A stretch of DNA of 64,000 bases from Prevotella sp. (GCA_021204905.1 JAJPYN010000018.1:62001-126000); one strand, 5' to 3'; shown: positions 8,259 to 17,687, counted from the stretch's first letter. Made by a program: numbers and translations. The notes: generated by a model not told the origin, from the sequence alone.

Positions 8259-9624
8259 TGTGTTTGCTCAATAGGAACGCTTTGAAGTCGGCGAAAGATG
8301 TGCTCATGGGAACCGATTGCTTCGTGCCGCGCATGAACGCCTGCAACTTCTCGGGGATGGGGATGTCGGTGTGGAGGATGCTGTCCACCGTTGCTTTGAA
8401 CTTCGCGGGGTGCGCCGTCTCGAGGAAAACGCCGATTTCGTCCGCCGCCAGAGAGTCGCGGAGAGACTGATAGCCGCAAGCGCCGTGCGGGTCGCAGATG
8501 TAATTATATCGCGCAAAGCAGTCTTTCATCGCCCGCGCAATCTCCTCGTCGGTGTATGTCGCGCCGCTGATGTCCCTGCAAATCGCGGCGTGCGACTTGC
8601 CGTAGAGCTCGCAGACACGCGCGAAATTTGACGGGTCGCCGACGTCCATCGCGTTGGCAATGGTCTGCACAGACGGCTTCGGCACATACTCGCCCGTCTG
8701 CAAGTAATTGTAAAACACGTCGTTGGCGTTGTTCGCGGCAATAAACCGCTTTATCGGAAGTCCCATCCGCCGGGCGAAGAGCGCCGAGCAGATATTGCCG
8801 AAGTTGCCGCTCGGCACACTGACGACGAGGTTGTCAAGCCGTCCGAACCGCTTTTTCAGCTGACCGTAGGCGTGGAAATAATAGAATGCTTGCGGCAGGA
8901 AACGCGCCACGTTGATAGAATTGGCGGAGGTAAGGTTAAGCCGTTGCAGGTCGGCATCCATAAACGCGGACTTGACGAGCGCCTGACAGTCGTCGAACAC
9001 GCCGTCAACCTCGATAGCCGTGATGTTCCGTCCGAGCGTGGTGAACTGGCACTCCTGTATCGCGCTCACCTTGCCCTTCGGATAAAGAACATACACATGG
9101 ATGCCCTCCACGCCGAGAAATCCGTTCGCCACAGCGGAGCCCGTATCTCCCGACGTGGCAACAAGCACGTTGACTATCGTCGAGCTTTGGCTGCACTCGG
9201 TATCGAACAAGTTTGTACTCTCGTTGGCACAAACCTTGACATTGCCCCGCTTACGCCGCAGAAAATATTGTAGCATACGCGCCATGAAGCGTGCGCCGAC
9301 ATCCTTGAAAGCGAGGGTAGGACCGTGAAACAGTTCAAGGGTGAAGATGTTGCCGCCAAGCTCGACGACGGGAGTATCGAAATTCAAAGCGTCGCAGACA
9401 ATATCATAGAGCGCATCGCCCGATATGTCCTCGCCGAAGAAAGCCTCCGCCACGTTGTATGCCACGTCGCGGAACGGCATGTCTTGAATATCGTCGAAGA
9501 ACTCCTGCGGCAGCGTGTGGATACGCTCCGGCATATAAAGTCCGCGGTCGGGAGCAAGACCCCTCACCACCGCCTCCTCCAATGTGGCGGGCGCGGACTT
9601 GCCGTTGGTGCTGTAATATTTCAT
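8251..9624 (-). CDS. thrC: Threonine synthase with a ~20-residue insertion
   Basis: A 457-aa PLP enzyme that converts O-phosphohomoserine to threonine. Motifs seen: the N-terminal YYSTNGKSAPATLEEAV, the PLP-lysine segment GPTLAFKDVGARFM (Lys107), the ATSGDTGSAVANGF phosphate-binding loop, and SVPSGNFGNI. Between the helix after Lys107 and the ATSGDTG loop there is an extra cysteine-containing segment (about residues 130-150, CANEST...TECSQS) that threonine synthases normally lack. Its DNA is shared with an unrelated gene at 39.2 kb. The protein is correspondingly longer than the ~435 residues I would expect. It is 20 bp downstream of the ApgM-like gene and probably in one operon with it. Whether the insertion is tolerated is not known. 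Confidence 0.95.
   Translation of the reverse strand: MKYYSTNGKSAPATLEEAVVRGLAPDRGLYMPERIHTLPQEFFDDIQDMPFRDVAYNVAEAFFGEDISGDALYDIVCDALNFDTPVVELGGNIFTLELFHGPTLAFKDVGARFMARMLQYFLRRKRGNVKVCANESTNLFDTECSQSSTIVNVLVATSGDTGSAVANGFLGVEGIHVYVLYPKGKVSAIQECQFTTLGRNITAIEVDGVFDDCQALVKSAFMDADLQRLNLTSANSINVARFLPQAFYYFHAYGQLKKRFGRLDNLVVSVPSGNFGNICSALFARRMGLPIKRFIAANNANDVFYNYLQTGEYVPKPSVQTIANAMDVGDPSNFARVCELYGKSHAAICRDISGATYTDEEIARAMKDCFARYNYICDPHGACGYQSLRDSLAADEIGVFLETAHPAKFKATVDSILHTDIPIPEKLQAFMRGTKQSVPMSTSFADFKAFLLSKHSV
9177..9238. repeat. Intragenic repeat element, copy 1 (inside thrC)
   Basis: About 62 bp that match 39187-39249 with only scattered differences. Shared blocks include TCGTCGAGC, TTGGCTGCACTCGGT and ACTCTCGTTGGCACAA. 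It coincides with the extra segment in ThrC (residues ~130-150) and keeps the reading frame open. Confidence 0.75.
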
Positions 9625-9644
9625 ATTCTAATAGAGAAATTTCG

Positions 9645-10853
9645 TCAGTTGAGGAATGCCGGAAGGAAGTCCATGCCGTCCATCACGCCGTAAGCACCTT
9701 GCTGGCAACTGTCCTCGTCGAAGGTCAGAACGTCGTCGGCAGTCTGCCCCGGCTTGTAAATCACGAACGGCACAGGCTCGTTTGTATGCGTGCGAAAGAC
9801 GCAGGGCGTGGGGTGGTCGGGCAGAAAGGCGATGCTGACAGGCTCTTTCATCCTTGCCGTTTCCTCCATCACGGGACCTACAACGCGCTTGTCAATATCC
9901 TCAATAGTGCGCAGTTTGAGCTTCAAATTCCCCTCGTGCCCCGCCTCGTCGGGCGCTTCGATGTGGAGATAAACGAAGTCGTCGGTGCTCAGAGCGTCGA
10001 TGGCGGCTTGTGCCTTACCCTCGTAGTTGGTGTCAAACAAGCCCGTTGCGCCCTCGACAGATATGACGCGCAGTCCCGCGTAGCGCCCGATGCCGCGTAT
10101 CAAATCCACTGCGGAGATGACGGCGCCGCTCTTTATCTGCGGGTAACTCTCGGTTATCTTCGCCATGTTCGGGCGGTAGCCGGGGCTCCAGGGCCAGATG
10201 CTGTTCGCCGCGTCCTTGCCCTGAGCCAAGCGTGCGAGGTTGACGGGATGGCGCGCAAGGAGGGTCTGCGACTTCAATATCAGTTCGTTGAGCAGGTCGG
10301 CGGTGGGTTGTGCCGCAGCGCTTCTTGCCTTGATAAGCAGCGGACGCCACTCTTTCATCGGCACGTCGTGGGGCGGAGTGGTGTCAATATCCGCGTTGCC
10401 GCCGCTGACGACCAGCAGATGACGATACTGCACGCCCGTGTAGAACCTCACCTTATCGCTTGCCAGCTTCTCGTTGAGATAATCTATGAGCCGCCCCGCC
10501 TCAGGAGTTGAGATGTGTCCTGCGGAATGGTTCTTCAATATCTTGCCGTCAATGCACACGATATTGCAGCGCATAGCCATATCGCCCGGTTGCATCTCAT
10601 ACCCTATGCTCGCCGCCTCGAGTACGCCGCGCCCTTGATAGACGAGCCGCTGGTCGTAGCCCAAGATAGTGGAATTTGCCACCTCCGACCCCGCGGGAAA
10701 CCCGTCGGGAATGGTGCGGAGCATGCCCGTCCGTCCGCGGGAAGCAAGGAGGTCGATGTTCGGAACGGAGGCATATTGGTACAAGGTTTTCCCTCCGAGC
10801 TCCTCACAATGCCAGTCGGCACTGCCGTCAGCCAATATAATAATGTACTTCAT
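9645..10853 (-). CDS. ApgM-family phosphoglycerate-mutase-like protein, probable homoserine kinase
   Basis: A 402-aa member of the archaeal-type cofactor-independent phosphoglycerate mutase family (alkaline-phosphatase superfamily). It begins with KYIIILADGSADW and has the EVANSTILGYD metal/nucleophile region, YQGRGVLEAASIGY, and the C-terminal LPDHPTPC.FRTHT..PVPFV segment. In Bacteroidetes this family member is encoded beside thrC and has been implicated as the missing homoserine kinase, which makes the phosphohomoserine that ThrC uses. The arrangement here (promoter at 10882-10913, then this gene, 20 bp, then thrC) supports that role over glycolysis. No aspartokinase-homoserine dehydrogenase gene is adjacent in this window. 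The kinase call is an inference from context. Confidence 0.8.
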   Translation of the reverse strand: MKYIIILADGSADWHCEELGGKTLYQYASVPNIDLLASRGRTGMLRTIPDGFPAGSEVANSTILGYDQRLVYQGRGVLEAASIGYEMQPGDMAMRCNIVCIDGKILKNHSAGHISTPEAGRLIDYLNEKLASDKVRFYTGVQYRHLLVVSGGNADIDTTPPHDVPMKEWRPLLIKARSAAAQPTADLLNELILKSQTLLARHPVNLARLAQGKDAANSIWPWSPGYRPNMAKITESYPQIKSGAVISAVDLIRGIGRYAGLRVISVEGATGLFDTNYEGKAQAAIDALSTDDFVYLHIEAPDEAGHEGNLKLKLRTIEDIDKRVVGPVMEETARMKEPVSIAFLPDHPTPCVFRTHTNEPVPFVIYKPGQTADDVLTFDEDSCQQGAYGVMDGMDFLPAFLN

Positions 10854-10881
10854 CCGTCGTATCTCCCGTTTTATTGCCGTG

Positions 10882-10913
10882 CAAAATTAATGCAAAAGCG
10901 AGGAACGCACAAA
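10882..10913 (-). promoter_or_regulatory. Bacteroidetes-type promoter for the apgM-like/thrC operon
   Basis: On the minus strand, -33 TTTG (10910-10913) and -7 TAATTTTG (10882-10889) are separated by 20 bp. The start codon at 10853 lies about 30 bp downstream. Confidence 0.7.
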
Positions 10914-10971
10914 TTAATACCCTTGTTTCAATAGGCACTGCTCCGCGGCAAAGACTGTATTTCGAAGTGCT

Positions 10972-12028
10972 TTAATGCCCTTTTGCGGCGGCTAATGTAA
11001 GAAGTACGGCAGCCACTTCCGAAGCGCAAATCCTATCGTTATAGCGTGTACGCGCCAGCTCCCGCGCCCGTCTTCCCATAGCCCGCGCCGCGTCGGGATG
11101 GGCGTTTATATAGTTGATAGCGGCAATCCAACCGTCCGTGTCATAATAGTCCACGCTGATGCCGCAGCCCTCGTCGTCGACGGAAAAGGGGAATTGCGGG
11201 TTGCGGCTGCAAATTATCGGTTTGCCGAGAGCAAGCGCTTCGACAAGTGTAGTCAAGCCCGTGGTGTACTTCGTCGGCAGACAGCAGATGCAGACGCAAC
11301 CGGCACGCTCCACCTCGCGCGATATTTCGTATGGCGAGAACTGCCCCACGAAATGTATCTTTATATTCTCCCGCAGGTCAAGACTTTGCACTATGGCGGC
11401 GTAATTCATCTCTCCGTTGCGGCGGTTCGTGTAAATGTCTATCGGCGCACCCGTAGCATTGAACGCCTTAACAAGCGTTTCTACGTCGCGCATCTCCTTG
11501 CCTGTGGAAATAAATCGGGGGGGAAGAATAATGCGCCCTTATCGCCGGAAGCCGGGATGTCCATGCCCCAGTGAGCGACAGACATACGTTCCCCGCATGC
11601 TTTTTTCGATTTGAGCGAGTCGTCAAGCAGCCTTTCCGAAAAGAAGAACATGTGGTCGAAACCCTTATAGAACAGCCGTCCGACAAGTTCGCGGAGACGG
11701 CTCGGCGGCGTGATTATCGGCTGATGTGCCATACGGCAATCGGCTTGCGAAACAACCTCAGGGCGCGCAGGAACACGATTAGTTCCAGTCCGCGGTAGTG
11801 CGTGGCGTAGAGCACGTCGTACTTCTCGCGGCACGTGAGTATCTTCCACGTGTTGCGCACAATCATCTTCCACCGCGACGGTTCGGCTTTCGCGGGGTGC
11901 CACACAACGTCAATGCCGTAGCCGCCAAGCTTGGTCGCGCCGTAGAGGAAGTGCGGCGGCAACTCGCCCGCGGCAAACTTCCGCAGCAGCAGCGCCATGT
12001 CTTGCGTGTGGTAGAAATAAACTCGCAT
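10972..12028 (-). pseudogene. Glycosyltransferase (GT4-like) broken by two frameshifts
   Basis: Three frames together make one ~350-aa glycosyltransferase. The N-terminal part (12028 down to ~11722) reads MRVYFYHTQDMALLLRKF...KPIAVWH. The middle part (~11725 to ~11520) reads HQPIITPPSRLREL...SVAHWGMDIPASGDKGALFF. The C-terminal part (~11515 to 10972) reads STGKEMRDVETLVKAF...FVGQFSPYEI...GLTTLVEALALGKPIIC, a GT4-type donor-binding domain. The shifts lie at 11721-11730 and at a run of seven G (C on the coding strand) at 11517-11523; each is explained by one missing base. The C-run could be a slipped (phase-variable) tract, or both could be assembly errors. The role would be sugar transfer in surface polysaccharide synthesis. 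Confidence 0.8.
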
Positions 12029-12139
12029 CTTGCTTGCAAATGTAATGCCTTTTTCAGTAAAAACGCGCGTCGACGCCAACATTGCTTGCCGTTGCGGAGA
12101 AGGTTTTTACGAACAAATGAAAAAATAAATTGCGAAATG

Positions 12140-12171
12140 TTTGGCGGGCAAAAAACATTCCTTTACATTTG
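12140..12171 (+). promoter_or_regulatory. Bacteroidetes-type promoter upstream of the candidate small RNA
   Basis: -33 TTTG (12140-12143) and -7 TACATTTG (12164-12171) with 20-bp spacing. No coding sequence follows before a hairpin terminator at 12236. Confidence 0.75.
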
Positions 12172-12177
12172 CAATGT

Positions 12178-12268
12178 TATCCTGAAAACAATCTTTTTAC
12201 CTTAAACGAGAATTGACTAATACCTAATGAGTTCTGAGGTGTACCGTGAGGCACGCCTCTCTACTTTT
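12178..12268 (+). ncRNA. Candidate small RNA (~90 nt)
   Basis: Between a well-spaced promoter (12140-12171) and a hairpin with T-run (12236-12268) lies a transcript of about 90 nt with no plausible ORF. The next gene has its own promoter after the terminator, so this looks like a free-standing RNA or an attenuated leader of the phospholipase D gene. I do not recognise the family. Confidence 0.5.
12236..12268 (+). terminator. Hairpin terminator
   Basis: GAGGTGTACC (12236-12245), loop GTGA, GGCACGCCTC (12250-12259) pair as RNA with one G-U and one mismatch. CTCTACTTTTT follows. Confidence 0.7.
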
Positions 12269-12275
12269 TATGCGG

Positions 12276-12309
12276 TTGTTGCCCGTGTGGAAAATAATAC
12301 TTACCTTTG
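12276..12309 (+). promoter_or_regulatory. Promoter for the phospholipase D gene
   Basis: -7 TACCTTTG (12302-12309) with TTGTTG (12276-12281) at about -33. It lies 77 bp before the start codon at 12386. Confidence 0.6.
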
Positions 12310-12385
12310 TGCGACGTTAAACGACAGCGTTTTATGGAGCCGATAACATTAGTCCGCACCGCCGGCAATCGTTTTCAAGCAAAAT

Positions 12386-13699
12386 GTGATGAATAAATTT
12401 CTTGCATGTTACATCCTTTCGGCAACCCTTTTCCCCGCCGCCTCCAACGCGCAGCATGCGCTCGAGAAACGGGAACGAACAGTAGAGACTTTGAATGCTA
12501 ACGAATTAATTATCAGGCAGTTAACTGCCAACGGCGTAACGTTCTCGCACGACAACCGCATCGTGCTTTTCAAAAACGGCCAAGACAAATTCGAAGACCT
12601 GTTCAAGGCCGTCGACGCCGCGCGCGAGAGCATTCACATGGAGTATTTCAACTTCCGCAACGACTCCGTGGCGAGCCTGCTGTTCGAGCATCTGGCGGAG
12701 AAAGTGCGGCAGGGCGTCGAGGTGAGGCTGCTCTTCGATGCGTTCGGCAACTCGTCGAACAACCGCCCGCTGAAAAAGGAACACCTCGAGAAAATCCGCG
12801 CCGCCGGCATACAGATTTATGAGTTCGACCCGCTGAAATTCCCGTGGGTGAACCATGTCTTCTCGCGCGACCACCGCAAAATCGTGGTCATCGACGGACG
12901 CGTGGCGTACACCGGTGGCATGAACGTGGCCGACTATTACATCCTCGGCACCGAGGAAGTGGGCGAATGGCGCGACATGCACTGCCGCATCGAGGGCTCG
13001 GAGGTGAACACGCTGCAAAGGATCTTCTGCGATATTTGGTATAAAGTGTCGAAAGAGCTCTTGACTGACGACAAATATTTCCGCGGCGGCGAACCCTTCG
13101 AAACGCCCGGCACCGCCCTGCGCCCGGACACTTGCTCCAGCGCCGGAAACAAGACCATCGGCATCATCAACCGCGAGCCGCGCCGCACGCCGAAGATCAT
13201 CCGCCGCTTCTATGTCGACGCCATCAACGACGCCCGGAGAGAGGTGAAAATCATCAACCCCTACTTCACGCTGTCGCACAAACTGAAAAAAGCCATGCGC
13301 AATGCCGTGCGCCGCGGCGTCGATGTCGAAATAATGCTGTCGGTGGCCAGCGACATTCCCCTCACGCCCGACTGCGGCTTCTACAACGCCCACAAACTGA
13401 TGAAGCGCGGCTGCAACGTTTGGCTCAACCAGCGCGGCTTCCATCACACGAAAATAATGACCGTCGACAACGAGTTCTGCACCGTCGGTTCGGCCAACCT
13501 TAACGCCCGTTCGCTGCGCTTCGACTACGAGGCCAACGCGGTGGTCGTCGACCCGTGCACGACGCTCGACCTTAGCAACTATTTCGAGGCGGAGAAAGCG
13601 ACATCGTTCCTGCTCACGCCCGAATCGTGGGACGCCTTCCGCACACCATGGCAGAAGTTCCGCGGCTGGTTCGCCCACCTGCTCGCGCCATGGCTTTAA
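12386..13699 (+). CDS. Secreted phospholipase D / cardiolipin synthase-like protein
   Basis: A 437-aa protein with two complete HKD motifs: HRKIVVID (His163, Lys165, Asp170) followed by GGMNVADYY, and HTKIMTVD (His354, Lys356, Asp361) followed by GSANLNARSLRFDYE. These are the catalytic halves of the cardiolipin synthase/PLD family, which joins two phosphatidylglycerols or cleaves phosphodiesters. Unlike classic Cls proteins it lacks two N-terminal membrane spans and instead begins with a cleavable-looking signal peptide ending in AASNAQ. It therefore probably works in the periplasm. The start could be either of two adjacent ATGs (12386 or 12389). Confidence 0.85.
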   Translation: MMNKFLACYILSATLFPAASNAQHALEKRERTVETLNANELIIRQLTANGVTFSHDNRIVLFKNGQDKFEDLFKAVDAARESIHMEYFNFRNDSVASLLFEHLAEKVRQGVEVRLLFDAFGNSSNNRPLKKEHLEKIRAAGIQIYEFDPLKFPWVNHVFSRDHRKIVVIDGRVAYTGGMNVADYYILGTEEVGEWRDMHCRIEGSEVNTLQRIFCDIWYKVSKELLTDDKYFRGGEPFETPGTALRPDTCSSAGNKTIGIINREPRRTPKIIRRFYVDAINDARREVKIINPYFTLSHKLKKAMRNAVRRGVDVEIMLSVASDIPLTPDCGFYNAHKLMKRGCNVWLNQRGFHHTKIMTVDNEFCTVGSANLNARSLRFDYEANAVVVDPCTTLDLSNYFEAEKATSFLLTPESWDAFRTPWQKFRGWFAHLLAPWL

Positions 13700-13766
13700 C
13701 TTATTGCAAACAACTTTTATTTAAAAGGTATCTCATAACTTTACCGCCGCAAGAAAAATTCGTTTT

Positions 13767-14933
13767 ATGCAATTGTCCGACCGCATCAGAAGGGTGAAAA
13801 TAGTGCTCGTGGTGGCTGCCGTAATCATTGCCGGCGGCTCGCTGCTGGTGTCGAACACGCTCACGCGCGACCTGAAAAAAGAGGAGCAGCGCAAGATGGA
13901 GGTGTGGGCCGAGGCGATGCGCTCGCTGAACAATGCCGACGAGAACACCGACATGAACCTCGTGCTGAAAATCATCGACACGAACGACCTTATCCCCATC
14001 ATCGTCGTGGCCAGCGACGGCAGCGTGGAGGACAGCCGCAACATCAGCATCAACGCCGCGACAGCCGCCGACAGCACGGCCTATCTGCTTGATTTGGCGG
14101 ACTTTATGCAGTCGAAAGGCAACAGCATCCGCATCGTCATCAACGACGCCGCACCCAAGACCGACTTCATCGACGTGCGCTACGACGACTCGCTCATGCT
14201 GCGGCGGTTGCGCCTCTATCCGTTCATCCAGCTCGGCATCGTCCTCATCTTCGTCGTCATCGCCATCTTCGCCCTTTTGACTTCGAAAAAAGCGGAGCAA
14301 AACAAGGTGTGGGTGGGCCTGTCGAAAGAAACGGCGCACCAGCTCGGCACGCCCATCTCGAGCCTTATGGCGTGGACCGAGATTCTGAAAGAAAATTACC
14401 CCGCCGACGAGCTCATACCCGAGATGGACAAGGATGTGCAGCGGTTGCAACTCATCGCCGACCGCTTTTCGAAAATAGGCAGCAAGCCCGAACTCGTCGA
14501 AACGGATATATGCGCCGCGCTGCGAAGGGTGGGCTGGTACATGGAGCGGCGCATCCCGAAAACGGTCAGGCTGCATTGCAATCTGCCGGCGCAACCCGTC
14601 ATGGTTCGCGGCAACGCCTCGCTCTTCGAATGGGTGGTGGAAAACCTTTGCAAAAACGCTGTTGACGCCATCGAAGGCGACGGCGAGATACGCGTGCGCC
14701 TCATCGACGAGGGGCGCGTGGCGGCAATCGAGGTGAGCGACACCGGCAAAGGCATCGCGAAGAAAGACATCAACTCGGTTTTCCAACCCGGTTTCACCAC
14801 CAAGCAGCGCGGCTGGGGTCTCGGCCTGTCGCTCGCCAAACGCATCGTCGAGGAATATCACAAAGGCAAAATCTGGGTGAAGAAATCGGAGCTCGGCAAA
14901 GGCACAACGTTCCGCATCGAACTGAAAAAATAG
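13767..14933 (+). CDS. Sensor histidine kinase
   Basis: A 388-aa membrane histidine kinase. One transmembrane helix at about residues 14-30 and another at about 150-170 flank a ~115-residue periplasmic sensor region. The H-box SKETAHQLGTPISSL carries the phospho-accepting His191, and the HATPase domain shows ENLCKNAVDA (N-box), DTGKGI (G1) and GWGLGLSLAKRIVEEYH (G2). The AHQLGTP form of the H-box is typical of Bacteroidetes kinases. No response regulator gene is adjacent, so the partner is unknown and the kinase is an orphan in this window. Confidence 0.9.
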   Translation: MQLSDRIRRVKIVLVVAAVIIAGGSLLVSNTLTRDLKKEEQRKMEVWAEAMRSLNNADENTDMNLVLKIIDTNDLIPIIVVASDGSVEDSRNISINAATAADSTAYLLDLADFMQSKGNSIRIVINDAAPKTDFIDVRYDDSLMLRRLRLYPFIQLGIVLIFVVIAIFALLTSKKAEQNKVWVGLSKETAHQLGTPISSLMAWTEILKENYPADELIPEMDKDVQRLQLIADRFSKIGSKPELVETDICAALRRVGWYMERRIPKTVRLHCNLPAQPVMVRGNASLFEWVVENLCKNAVDAIEGDGEIRVRLIDEGRVAAIEVSDTGKGIAKKDINSVFQPGFTTKQRGWGLGLSLAKRIVEEYHKGKIWVKKSELGKGTTFRIELKK

Positions 14934-14968
14934 TCCTTCGCGCGAATTAACCCGCAGGCAAAAAATAA

Positions 14969-15016
14969 CCCTTTCGTTGCAAATTAACCTTGCCGGCAAC
15001 CCCCTTTCGTTGCAAA
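14969..15016. repeat. Short direct repeat, two copies
   Basis: CCCTTTCGTTGCAAA occurs at 14969-14983 and 15002-15016 (33-bp period) in the gap between the histidine kinase and rdgB. The rest of that gap shows no gene. Confidence 0.6.
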
Positions 15017-15080
15017 AGAAAATAAAACCGCGCGGCCGGCGTTATATTAATGTGCGGGCAAACCCCCGGCGGCAGTTCTA

Positions 15081-15674
15081 ATGAAAAAGATAGTTTTTGC
15101 AACAAACAACGAGCATAAATTAAGCGAGATCCGCGCCATCCTCAAAGGTGATTTTGAGATTATTTCCCTCGCGGAGATCGGTTGCATGGCGGACATCCCC
15201 GAGACGGCCGGCACGCTCGAAGGCAACGCCCTGTGCAAGGTGCGCTACGTCGTGGAAAATTACCGTACCGACTGCTTCGCCGACGACACCGGGCTCGAGG
15301 TTGACGCTCTCGGCGGCGCACCCGGCATCTTCACCGCGCGGTTCGGGGCAATGAACAACTACGGTGCGGACCACGACGCGGAGGCGAACACGCGCTGCCT
15401 GTTGGATAAGTTGCAAGGCCAAACCAACCGCAAGGCGCGGTTCCGCACGGCAATAGCGTTGTCGCTCGGCGGCGAAGAGCATCTTTTCGAAGGCATCGTC
15501 AACGGGCAAATAGCAACGGCGAAGCGCGGCGAACGGGGCTTCGGTTACGACCCTGTTTTCATCCCCGACGGTTATAATTTGACCTTCGCCGAACTCGGCG
15601 CCGACATTAAAAACCGCATCTCGCACCGCGCACGCGCCGTGGCCGAACTGATAGATTTTCTGAAAAAACGATAA
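15081..15674 (+). CDS. rdgB: XTP/dITP pyrophosphatase
   Basis: A 197-aa HAM1/RdgB protein that hydrolyses non-canonical purine triphosphates (XTP, dITP, ITP) to monophosphates and so keeps them out of DNA. Family motifs: [15 protein letters not shown] at the start, [16 protein letters not shown] (catalytic Asp in the DDTGLEV loop), [18 protein letters not shown] and SHRARAV near the end. Length is normal. The PorZ-like gene begins 3 bp after the stop, so the two are probably co-transcribed. Confidence 0.95.
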   Translation: MKKIVFATNNEHKLSEIRAILKGDFEIISLAEIGCMADIPETAGTLEGNALCKVRYVVENYRTDCFADDTGLEVDALGGAPGIFTARFGAMNNYGADHDAEANTRCLLDKLQGQTNRKARFRTAIALSLGGEEHLFEGIVNGQIATAKRGERGFGYDPVFIPDGYNLTFAELGADIKNRISHRARAVAELIDFLKKR

Positions 15675-15677
15675 GCA

Positions 15678-17687
15678 ATGAAGTCAATCCGATACATCCT
15701 CGCCGCCCTTGCCCTTGCCGCAAGCCTGACAACACGCGCGCTGACCGCCGACGAATGGACCGCCTACCTCGCGCTAGGCGACATCACGCGCGTCGTTGCA
15801 GCCGACAAACTCATCTACGCCCTCGCCGGCGACGCCCTTTATTCAGTAAGCACGAGCGACTATTCGGTTACCGTCTACGACAAGATGCACACGCTCTCCG
15901 ACACAAGCATCAGCCTCATCGAATGGTGCAACGCGGCGAAGAAGCTCGTCGTGGTTTATTCGAACCAGAACATCGACCTGCTTACGAACGACGGTCAAAC
16001 GGAGAACCTGCCCGACCTGAACAGCTATGTTACCACCAACGACAAGACCGTCAACGCTATCGACATTGACGGCGACGACGCTTACCTCAGCACTAATTTC
16101 GGCATTGTCAGGATTAACGTTAAGAAGGCCGAAGTAACCAATACCTACAACTTCGGACAGCGCGTCGCATGGGTGCATATTTCCGGCAACACCATCTACG
16201 CCGAATGCCCCGACACCGGGCAATATTCCGCGTCGATGAGCGATAATTTGCTCGACCCCGCCTCGTGGACGCTGACCTCGACGAAATACACCGCGAAGAG
16301 CGTTACCAACGACCCCGACCTGCTTTATCAAGCCGAGCAGTACCGCCCGAACGCGCCGGCCATCGGTTACTTCGCGTTTATGCGCATCGTCGACGGCGTG
16401 CTTTACACCGTGCCCGGACAAAGCGATGTCAAGGAACGCACGGGGGCGGTGCAGACGTTCGACGGACAGACGTGGACCTCCATCGTGGGCGACACCGGTC
16501 TGAATGCTGAGCCGCGCTTCAGGAATTTCTACACCATCGACGTCGACCCGACCAACCCCAACCGGTGGCTCGTGGCTGCCGTGCCGGGCTTGTACGAATA
16601 CCTCAACGGCACGATTACGCAGTGCTATTATTGGAAAAACAGCATGCTCGAGCGCCCCGTTACCGTCGCGGAGACCAATGTCAATTATTCGAACGTGAGA
16701 GCGTTACGCTTCGACAGCCGCGGCAACGCGTGGATGATACAACTATCCGTCGCCACGCCGGGAATAATTTGTCTGAAAAAAGACGGCTCGTTCACGCGCT
16801 ACGAGCATTCGGAGATGGCCCTTCCCGACGGCTCTTCGTGGGCGAGACCGCAGGAGCTTGATTTCAGTTCGACGGGTCTGATGTGGTTTGTCGACAACGA
16901 TTACCGCAAGTACGCGCTCGCCTCTTACAACCCCGACACCGACGAGCTGACCGTCTACGATGAGCTCATCAACGAGGATAATTCGGAGATTAACCTCACG
17001 GGCTTGCGCTGCTGGGCGGAGGATGTCGACGGCAATATCTGGATCGGCACGACGGTCGGCCCGGCCTACCTTGCAAAAGAAGACATAGGCAACACCGGCG
17101 CCGCCTTCCAGCAACCGAAAATCCCGCGCGAGGACGACCCGACCCTCGCCGATTATCTGCTCGCCAACGTGTCCATCACCGCGATGGCTGTCGACGCCGG
17201 CAACCGCAAATGGTTCGGCACGGAGAACAACGGCATCTACCTCATCTCCGCCGACAACATGGAGCAGATTGAGCATTTCACTGCGGAAAATTCGCCGCTG
17301 CTTTCAAATAACATCGAAGCCATCGCCATCAACAACGCCAACGGCCTCGTTTACATCGCCACCGACAAAGGCCTCTGCTCGTATTCCTCCGCCGTCGTTG
17401 AGACCGCCGAGACGCTTGTCAAGGACGATATCTACGCCTACCCGAACCCCGTGCGGCCCGATTACGACGGGCTCGTCACCATCGTCGGCCTGTCATACAA
17501 CGCGCAGGTAACCATCACCACCGCCGCCGGCACGCTCGTCAAAAAAGGTACGGCAACAGGCGGCTCGTTCTCGTGGGACTGCACCGACCAAAAAGGGCGC
17601 CGCGTAGCCTCGGGCGTCTACCCCGTGCTCATCGCAACCGAGGACGGCAAGGCGTCAGCAACGTGCAAGATTGCCGTTGTGAGGTAG
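15678..17687 (+). CDS. PorZ-like two-propeller protein with C-terminal sorting-type domain
   Basis: A 669-aa secreted protein: signal peptide (MKSIRYILAALALAASLTTRAL), then EWTAYLALGDITRVVAADKLIYALAGDALYSV, which follows the N-terminal pattern of PorZ. Two sets of WD-like/two-component-regulator propeller repeats fill residues ~30-570 (for example GNIWIGTTVGPAYL, RKWFGTENNGIYLI). The last ~90 residues (YAYPNPVRPDYDGLVTIVGL...VASGVYPVLIATEDGK) are an Ig-like type IX secretion sorting domain. In Porphyromonas, PorZ is part of the cell-surface attachment complex of the type IX system. It follows rdgB by 3 bp. Whether a full type IX system exists cannot be seen here. Confidence 0.75.
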   Translation: MKSIRYILAALALAASLTTRALTADEWTAYLALGDITRVVAADKLIYALAGDALYSVSTSDYSVTVYDKMHTLSDTSISLIEWCNAAKKLVVVYSNQNIDLLTNDGQTENLPDLNSYVTTNDKTVNAIDIDGDDAYLSTNFGIVRINVKKAEVTNTYNFGQRVAWVHISGNTIYAECPDTGQYSASMSDNLLDPASWTLTSTKYTAKSVTNDPDLLYQAEQYRPNAPAIGYFAFMRIVDGVLYTVPGQSDVKERTGAVQTFDGQTWTSIVGDTGLNAEPRFRNFYTIDVDPTNPNRWLVAAVPGLYEYLNGTITQCYYWKNSMLERPVTVAETNVNYSNVRALRFDSRGNAWMIQLSVATPGIICLKKDGSFTRYEHSEMALPDGSSWARPQELDFSSTGLMWFVDNDYRKYALASYNPDTDELTVYDELINEDNSEINLTGLRCWAEDVDGNIWIGTTVGPAYLAKEDIGNTGAAFQQPKIPREDDPTLADYLLANVSITAMAVDAGNRKWFGTENNGIYLISADNMEQIEHFTAENSPLLSNNIEAIAINNANGLVYIATDKGLCSYSSAVVETAETLVKDDIYAYPNPVRPDYDGLVTIVGLSYNAQVTITTAAGTLVKKGTATGGSFSWDCTDQKGRRVASGVYPVLIATEDGKASATCKIAVVR

